10,674 bases of DNA from Desulfosporosinus sp. UBA5188. Lineage in GTDB: Bacteria; Bacillota; Desulfitobacteriia; Desulfitobacteriales; Desulfitobacteriaceae. The number at the start of each line of letters is the position of its first letter. Positions within the stretch are counted from its first letter, which is position 1. The stretch covers positions 1 through 10,674 of the forward strand of contig DHWG01000123.1 in assembly GCA_002413075.1 (NCBI GenBank), written 5' to 3'. This document shows, one piece after another, positions 6,751 through 10,674 of this stretch. The notes beneath the pieces are model-generated. The model was given only the letters and a program-made list of their open reading frames with translations. It made no database searches and was not told the origin of the DNA. The translations under genes and the position numbers were made by a program.

Positions 6751-7428
6751 CTATTTTAGATAGATAACTCTTGGCCCTGTATTGAGTTCTTCTTTAAGGA
6801 GAAAAGCGCGAGGGCTGGCAGCCAGTCTAGATACGACGCTGTCCGGGTTGCTCAAATCCCCGAAGAACCGAGCATCACCGATACAGGTCTCGACACAAGC
6901 TGGCTCTTCGCCCCGTTCCAGCCGGTGCAAGCAAAAGATGCATTTACGGACATTGTTAATCGGTGATTTCCCTTTCTCTCGTTTGCCCCTATCCACACCG
7001 TACTCAGGAGATTGGATTTCATTGGCACCTAGCATTTCCTGAGAATAACTTTCACCGAAATCAACATAGCGGGCTCCATACGGACAAGCAACCACACAAT
7101 AGCGGCAGCCGATACAGCGATCGTAGTCAATAGCAACAACCCCGTTATCCAGCTTATAGGTAGCTTTGACCGGACAAACTTGGACACAGGGTGGGCGATC
7201 ACATTGCATGCAGGGACGTGGTAGGTTTACAAGAGCCACGTTAGGATAGGCTCCGATCTCGTTTTGGAGGACAACATTGTAGGTGACTCCTGGCGGGGTA
7301 CGGTTTTCTGCTTTGCAGGAAACCGTACAAGTGTCACATCCGATGCACTTCTTAAGATCGATGACCATCCCCCATTGAGGTATTTTTTTCTGATCATCTG
7401 TTTTTTCTGCTGCGTTAGCGATTTTCAT
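6751..7428 (-). CDS. Four-cluster [4Fe-4S] ferredoxin subunit (DmsB/PsrB/NrfC family)
   Basis: The 225-residue protein carries sixteen cysteines in four groups: C28-x2-C31-x2-C34-x3-C38; C73-x2-C76-x4-C81-x3-C85; C105-x2-C108-x2-C111-x3-C115; and C163-x2-C166-x11-C178-x3-C182. This is the standard arrangement of the electron-transfer subunit of DMSO/polysulfide/tetrathionate-type molybdoenzymes, which wires the catalytic subunit to an NrfD-type anchor. There is no Tat or Sec signal; family members either work in the cytoplasm or ride out with the catalytic subunit. ATG at 7428 is chosen because AAAGGAGTGA (7434-7443) precedes it, so the extra 14 codons open upstream are discarded. It is the first gene after a sigma-54-type promoter and is followed at once by nrfD. 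No molybdopterin subunit gene is present in the window. Confidence 0.92.
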   Translation of the reverse strand: MKIANAAEKTDDQKKIPQWGMVIDLKKCIGCDTCTVSCKAENRTPPGVTYNVVLQNEIGAYPNVALVNLPRPCMQCDRPPCVQVCPVKATYKLDNGVVAIDYDRCIGCRYCVVACPYGARYVDFGESYSQEMLGANEIQSPEYGVDRGKREKGKSPINNVRKCIFCLHRLERGEEPACVETCIGDARFFGDLSNPDSVVSRLAASPRAFLLKEELNTGPRVIYLK

Positions 7429-7433
7429 TCTTT

Positions 7434-7443
7434 TCACTCCTTT
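7434..7443 (-). promoter_or_regulatory. Ribosome binding site deciding the ferredoxin ATG at 7428
   Basis: AAAGGAGTGA on the minus strand, followed by AAAGA and ATG. It rules out the upstream in-frame ATG at 7470, which also lies upstream of the predicted transcription start. Confidence 0.85.
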
Positions 7444-7465
7444 TATCATCTCAACTAATAGGCAA

Positions 7466-7482
7466 TGCAATAACCGTACCAG
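7466..7482 (-). promoter_or_regulatory. Sigma-54 (RpoN, -24/-12) promoter
   Basis: The minus strand reads CTGGTACGGTTATTGCA, close to the consensus YTGGCACG-N4-TTGCW. The invariant GG (7480-7479) and GC (7468-7467) are exactly 10 bases apart; the only clear departure is GGTAC for GGCAC. Transcription would start near 7455, about 27 bases before the ferredoxin ATG, leaving room for the ribosome site. The operon would thus need an AAA+ activator acting from upstream sites. Confidence 0.82.
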
Positions 7483-7543
7483 TTATTTTCCACGGGAAAA
7501 GGTTATGGCAGAGCCAATCCTGGTTTTTAGGCACTACTAATAA

Positions 7544-7556
7544 TGACAAAATGTCA
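7544..7556. promoter_or_regulatory. Palindrome TGACAAAATGTCA, promoter-proximal copy (candidate activator site)
   Basis: An interrupted palindrome, TGACA-N3-TGTCA, centred about 70 bases upstream of the -24 element, near -95 relative to the predicted start. That is the usual position of an upstream activator site for a sigma-54 activator. An identical 13-base copy lies 43 bases further upstream. Confidence 0.6.
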
Positions 7557-7572
7557 CTGATTATAACGTGAC

Positions 7573-7613
7573 AAAAAGGCACATGATGACAAAATGTCAT
7601 CATGTGCCTTTTT
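7573..7613 (-). terminator. Perfect 19-bp hairpin terminator
   Basis: Positions 7573-7591 and 7595-7613 are exact inverted repeats around an AAA loop. The stem is AAAAAGGCACATGATGACA on the plus strand, so both strands show A-run, stem, T-run as in bidirectional intrinsic terminators. It is about 110 bases past the stop of the small cysteine protein gene (minus strand) and would insulate that gene from the ferredoxin operon. Its tip contains the second TGACAAAATGTCA palindrome. Confidence 0.82.
7587..7599. promoter_or_regulatory. Palindrome TGACAAAATGTCA, distal copy inside the terminator
   Basis: Identical in all 13 bases to the copy at 7544-7556, with centres 43 bp apart, about four helical turns, so both would face the same side of the DNA. 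A degenerate third element, TGACAAAAAGGCA, lies between them at 7569-7581. The copy is part of a longer palindrome that is itself a good terminator, so its sequence could be conserved for either reason. Confidence 0.5.
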
Positions 7614-7721
7614 AGAAATATTAGTTACTCCTTACCTGCCCTTTTCAATGTTCCTGAACTTTCAGAAGCATGTCCCTCTAATCCATGATAATTCTTCCTT
7701 AAAATATCTGCTAAATACTCG

Positions 7722-8039
7722 TTATTCCTTCGTTACGCTAATACTAGCGGTCTGAGGCAATGCCAAACCTGCGGCCACTTCCACCGTTTTCAGAATTCCT
7801 GAAACGCCAGCACAACTGGGATGAGGGCTATATTTGGCAAACACTTCATAAACTCGCCCCATATGAACCTTATTGAATATTTCTTTATAAGCATCAACTT
7901 CAGTTAATTCCAGCGCAATCTTTTGATAATTAGGACAATCACTGGTTATCTCCAATTGTACCTTATTATCCTCATCACTCACTGCTTTGACATTAATAGT
8001 AAAACCACAGACCCCGGCGTGTATTACCCCTGTCGCCAT
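7722..8039 (-). CDS. Small conserved cysteine protein of unknown function
   Basis: A 105-residue soluble protein without signal or membrane segment. Its three cysteines sit in conserved-looking surroundings: IHAGVCGF (C11), ITSDCPNYQKIALEL (C35) and SPHPSCAGVSGILKTVEVAA (C76), followed by GLALP. From memory, small proteins of this type occur near corrinoid methyltransferase genes in anaerobes and some methanogens and carry a DUF name, but I cannot confirm the number or a function. Three cysteines plus H7 and H73 could bind a metal or cluster; this is inference. GGAGGT at 8048-8053, 8 bases before the ATG, is a strong ribosome site. It is flanked upstream by a gene-free stretch with a transporter remnant and downstream by a strong terminator, so it appears to be the last gene of, or separate from, the corrinoid locus. 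Confidence 0.8.
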   Translation of the reverse strand: MATGVIHAGVCGFTINVKAVSDEDNKVQLEITSDCPNYQKIALELTEVDAYKEIFNKVHMGRVYEVFAKYSPHPSCAGVSGILKTVEVAAGLALPQTASISVTKE

Positions 8040-8324
8040 AATAATCTACCTCCAATCCTCGTATTTGAGTTTAGAGTATCTGCTTACTGACTCTCGCTCT
8101 AAGTATACTACTCTTATCTTTAATTAGCATATCTACAGTAACCGACCTTCCCGGCTCGACATAAACGGTGTCTGGACAAGTGCTTCCTTTTAGTAGGCAG
8201 TTAAAAGATGCAGATTTCCTTCTTCTTCACCCACGTATTACGTTAACATTCGCCGCATTCCTTTGAATACCCTTTGATCAGCTTTTTATAGTCACATATG
8301 CAGCGTATTATAATTTAACTGATT
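8040..8324. other. Non-coding stretch with no identified gene
   Basis: Apart from the ribosome site of the small cysteine protein (8048-8053), I see no gene, tRNA, strong hairpin or known riboswitch here. On the minus strand an open frame of about 51 codons runs from 8226 to 8071, but it lacks a start codon and recognisable motifs. A TATACT hexamer (minus strand, about 8102-8107) could be the -10 box of the downstream gene, but no matching -35 box is seen. The stretch may be further decayed coding sequence. Confidence 0.5.
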
Positions 8325-8502
8325 TTATGCTTGTTGCAGAGCTTCCTCAGCTAGGGTTAAGCCCTTTGTCTCGGGTACATTTCCGGTGTCTCTCGTAGAC
8401 AAATCAACGCCGAACACCCGTCAACTGTCGCGTTACCTGACTACCCGCCAATATCAATAAACTAAATCCGATTAACATAGATGCTAATAGTAAGAATGGA
8501 AA
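8325..8502 (-). pseudogene. Frameshifted C-terminal remnant, probably of an MFS-type transporter
   Basis: On the minus strand, one frame from about 8502 encodes a typical membrane helix (FPFLLLASMLIGFSLLILAG) followed by SQVTRQLTGVRR and a stop. A second frame, starting within that overlap (about 8430), encodes VFGVDLSTRDTGN followed by VPETKGLTLAEEALQQA and a TAA at 8327-8325. Together they read as the last helix and tail of one protein split by a frameshift. PETKG followed by a TLxE helix is a hallmark of the C-terminus of major facilitator transporters, though its distance from the last helix is longer than in sugar porters. Nothing upstream of the helix continues the protein, so most of the gene is gone. 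It lies directly downstream of the corrinoid gene, where a substrate transporter would make sense. Confidence 0.55.
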
Positions 8503-8618
8503 ACCACAAGATCGATAACAAATTATCTTCCAAGAGCAAAATCCTTCAGTCTAACTAAAAGGCAGAATTTTTATATTTATTATTTATATGGAGGTAATGG
8601 GGTTTCTGCGGAGAGTTG

Positions 8619-9278
8619 TTATAGGTTGATCCGTTTGGAAGCTAATAGTTTATTTAGGTTTTCCTTTAAGAATGTGCGGAGTTCAAAAGCATCTTCAAAC
8701 GTATAATCTGCTCCTATTTCCTTGGCAAAGGCAGTTGTTATTGGTGCTCCACCTACTATAATTTTAACCCCGTTTCGTAATCCTTGAGCTTCAAGTTCAA
8801 CGATCACATCTTTCATGACAGACATGGTTGTGGTTAATAAGGCCGAGATCATCAAAATATCAGGGTTCTCCTTGCGCACAGCACTGGCAAATTTCTTAGG
8901 AGAAACGTTAACGCCAAGATCGATAACTTTGGCACCAGTTGCCATTACCATGGCTTTGACGATGCTAAGGCCAATATCGTGTAAATCGCCTGCGACGGTA
9001 CCTAAGATTATCTTGCCGAGGCCTTTTTTGGTGGGTGCAGTTAAGAACGGTTCAATAACAGATAGCCCGGCATGCATAGAATGGGTAGCCATCAGGACCT
9101 CTGGAACATTAACTTTTTCAGTGCGGTATTTTTCAGCGATAATGTTTATGCCTGTAATTAGTCCTTTTTCAAGAATGACCGTAGCAGAATATCCTTGCGC
9201 TAAAGCTTGTTTGGTTAATTCTAGCGTTTCCTCAGATTCACCTTCTGCAATTGAAAGGATGATATCGTCAAATATCAA
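8619..9278 (-). CDS. Corrinoid (cobalamin-binding) methyl-carrier protein, MtbC/MttC-like
   Basis: At 219 residues this has the full length of the corrinoid proteins that carry the methyl group between methyltransferases. The N-terminal helical cap (residues 1-85) contains NVPEVLMATHSMHAGL (57-72). The B12 domain has the base-off/His-on motif GDLHDIGLSIV with D98, H100 (lower cobalt ligand) and G103, then SALLTTTM (145-152) and VGGAP (175-179) around the nucleotide tail. The start is a TTG at 9278, supported by AGGGGG 8 bases before it and overlapping the stop of the regulator gene; the two genes are 12 bases apart and surely co-expressed. Substrate cannot be read from the sequence: methoxylated aromatics, methylamines and betaines are all carried by relatives. 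The partner methyltransferases and the reductive activase are not in the window. Confidence 0.92.
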   Translation of the reverse strand: MIFDDIILSIAEGESEETLELTKQALAQGYSATVILEKGLITGINIIAEKYRTEKVNVPEVLMATHSMHAGLSVIEPFLTAPTKKGLGKIILGTVAGDLHDIGLSIVKAMVMATGAKVIDLGVNVSPKKFASAVRKENPDILMISALLTTTMSVMKDVIVELEAQGLRNGVKIIVGGAPITTAFAKEIGADYTFEDAFELRTFLKENLNKLLASKRINL

Positions 9279-9290
9279 TCTAATCGCCCC

Positions 9291-10565
9291 CTAAAATAAG
9301 CTATTTTTGTAGATTAAAGGAGTTACTCCAATATATTTTCGAAATACTTCAGCGAAATAGCTTTGACTTTTAAAGCCTATTGCTTTAGAAACCTGTTCAA
9401 CGCTGAATTCCGGTTTCTTCATCAGCTCCACTGCCTTTTCAACACGGACTCTAGTTAGGTAATCGTTAAAGGTACAATCTAATTCTAATCGAAATAAACG
9501 AGATAGGTGAGACGGGCTGATAAAAAGATAATCGGCGGTTGCTTTAAGTGTCAGTGGTTTATGGTAATTTTCCATAATAAAATTTCGGGCGTTATTAACT
9601 AAACTGAGATGCTTTTTGTCTGCTAGTTTAAAGATTCCATCGAGGAATTCTGCTATGACTTTATGGACTTTGAAAAAGAATTCTTCGATTCTTTCAATGC
9701 TGTTGATTTCATTATTGAAATCCTGAAGTTTTACCATGACTTGTTCTGCATCAGCTCCCCCTTCGAAAGCCGCTCTTGATGATAGGGAGGCCAATTCAAG
9801 TACCCGTATTTTAATCGTTGTTTTATCACCGGCGGTCTTAGTTAAGAGGTCAGTTAATAAATCCTTCAAAGTACTTTCGGCCCTGGTTTTGTCACCGAGC
9901 CGTACATAACTTAGAAAACGCCTTTCTTTCTTCAAATATGTTCTGTAGTCTGCAAACTCTGTGATATTTTGCTTCTTTCTATTTTCTAGATCAGTCTTTA
10001 TTTGAAGTCTTTGTAAATGATAGGCATTTTCCTCTTCCATAGTATGAATGTTTCTTTCAACTAAATGATTGACTACAACAAAAAGCATATCTGCCGCAGC
10101 TTGAGACTGCTCAGGAGAGGTTATAGGAAGACTTTTAATTTTTTGTTGTAATATATCGAAATCTAGATCATTGGAATTGCTCTTTTTTAACTCTCGAAGA
10201 AAAAACTCATCGGGTTTCCACAATAATACTTGTCCGCAAATAATACTTCCAAGAAATACATTATCTAATATGATGGGAACTGCCCATATTACCAGTCCGG
10301 CATGGCATCGAAAGAAATAGGGCTCATTCCATTTTGCTGCTTCTGAAGTTGCTTCTTTATATGAATCTAAACATTTCTTTTCGCCTTTACTATGACTACG
10401 GATAAATTGACAAAAATCGCATCTGCTTTTATTTCCCAGGATCGCAAGCGTTTCACCTTTTCTATTAACAGCTTCAATGTGTAAACCCGTAGCCTTGGAG
10501 AAGCTGCCTAGGATTTCGTCTAAGTATTTAGGATCAAGAAAACTTTCAATATTTCTCTTAGGCAT
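9291..10565 (-). CDS. PocR-domain AraC-family transcriptional regulator
   Basis: With the ATG at 10565 the product has 424 residues. Residues about 10-170 match the PocR sensory domain (LDEILGSFSKATGL, then C49-x2-C52, C65, and FFRCHAGLVIWAVPI with C87), a PAS-like ligand-binding domain found in regulators of propanediol and methyl-corrinoid metabolism. A helical middle follows, then an AraC-type DNA-binding pair of helix-turn-helices at about 322-420 (LTLKATADYLFISPSHLSRL and FSVEQVSKAIGFKSQSYFAE). The frame can be extended to a TTG at 10637, but that codon lies upstream of the predicted transcription start and lacks a ribosome site; the ATG has GGGA 5 bases ahead. It probably activates the adjacent corrinoid operon in response to a methylated substrate or a cobamide. 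The conserved-looking cysteines could give redox or metal sensing. Confidence 0.9.
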   Translation of the reverse strand: MPKRNIESFLDPKYLDEILGSFSKATGLHIEAVNRKGETLAILGNKSRCDFCQFIRSHSKGEKKCLDSYKEATSEAAKWNEPYFFRCHAGLVIWAVPIILDNVFLGSIICGQVLLWKPDEFFLRELKKSNSNDLDFDILQQKIKSLPITSPEQSQAAADMLFVVVNHLVERNIHTMEEENAYHLQRLQIKTDLENRKKQNITEFADYRTYLKKERRFLSYVRLGDKTRAESTLKDLLTDLLTKTAGDKTTIKIRVLELASLSSRAAFEGGADAEQVMVKLQDFNNEINSIERIEEFFFKVHKVIAEFLDGIFKLADKKHLSLVNNARNFIMENYHKPLTLKATADYLFISPSHLSRLFRLELDCTFNDYLTRVRVEKAVELMKKPEFSVEQVSKAIGFKSQSYFAEVFRKYIGVTPLIYKNSLF

Positions 10566-10640
10566 TAGTATCCCAGCTCCATTTATTATTTCAATCTCTA
10601 TAGGAATGGGCTTAAGTTTTATATAAATAATAAACAACTA

Positions 10641-10670
10641 ATTATAATATTCCTATGTTTATACATTCAA
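10641..10670 (-). promoter_or_regulatory. Sigma-A promoter of the PocR-AraC gene
   Basis: On the minus strand TTGAAT (10670-10665) and a perfect TATAAT (10646-10641) are separated by 18 bases. Transcription would start near 10634, giving a leader of about 70 bases before the ATG at 10565 and arguing against the farther TTG start. Confidence 0.6.
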
Positions 10671-10674
10671 TACC

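Noticed and set aside
8071..8226. Open minus-strand frame of about 51 codons
   Set aside because: No start codon, no ribosome site and no recognisable motif; this length is expected by chance across six frames.
8041..8618. Possible cobalamin riboswitch near the corrinoid genes (GGTCGGTTACTG-like stretch on the minus strand about 8134-8160)
   Set aside because: The conserved B12-box and the surrounding paired elements are not present, and the match is too short to be meaningful.
8815..9294. Long plus-strand open frame of 159 codons
   Set aside because: It is antisense to the well-supported corrinoid protein gene and has no ribosome site or domain pattern of its own.
10566..10637. TTG start giving the PocR-AraC regulator 24 more residues
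   Set aside because: It falls at or upstream of the transcription start predicted from TTGAAT-18-TATAAT and has no ribosome site; the PocR domain begins after the ATG at 10565.
1..10674. CRISPR arrays, tRNA or rRNA genes, insertion sequences, attachment sites
   Set aside because: No regularly spaced repeats, cloverleaf-like segments, transposase motifs or paired element ends were seen on either strand.

Overview
The window looks like chromosomal DNA of a strictly anaerobic, moderately low-GC Firmicute, most like the Desulfosporosinus/Desulfitobacterium group. This is inferred from the gene families: a PocR-AraC regulator with a corrinoid protein, a four-cluster ferredoxin with an NrfD membrane subunit, a Cache-HAMP regulator of the sigma-54 activator type, and iron-sulfur flavoproteins. 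Strong AGGAGG-type ribosome binding sites and frequent GTG/TTG starts agree. No database search was possible, so family names rest on motifs and recalled family features.

Layout. (1) 35-2114, plus strand: three genes joined by 4-bp ATGA overlaps: a multi-pass membrane protein with a zinc-protease HEMGH motif, a flavodoxin-like protein with a four-cysteine iron-sulfur motif, and a second flavodoxin-like oxidoreductase. (2) 2129-2803, minus strand: an unrecognised soluble protein, convergent with region 1 and with its own strong ribosome site. (3) 3000-7428, minus strand: ferredoxin, NrfD, ABC-type solute-binding protein and Cache-HAMP regulator, read in that order and ending at a perfect 17-bp hairpin. 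The first gene has a textbook sigma-54 (-24/-12) promoter, and two identical 13-bp palindromes lie where upstream activator sites are expected. (4) 7722-8039: a small conserved cysteine protein whose terminator contains one of those palindromes. (5) 8325-8502: a frameshifted remnant that looks like the end of an MFS-type transporter, inside an otherwise gene-free stretch. (6) 8619-10565: a PocR-AraC regulator followed closely by a B12-binding corrinoid protein.

Function. Regions 4-6 resemble a corrinoid-dependent methyl-transfer locus (demethylation of methoxy-aromatics or methylamines), with a regulator and methyl carrier but no methyltransferase, activase or intact transporter in view. Region 3 resembles an electron-transfer module of the DMSO/polysulfide-reductase family without its molybdopterin catalytic subunit, followed by a solute sensor pair.

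The most striking theme is loss at joints. The Cache-HAMP regulator runs from its HAMP domain straight into the middle of an AAA+ domain, losing Walker A, Walker B and the GAFTGA loop. The end of nrfD and the beginning of the solute-binding protein gene appear spliced together. The transporter is reduced to a frameshifted tail. These could be real deletions in a decaying accessory region or assembly errors; the sequence alone cannot decide.
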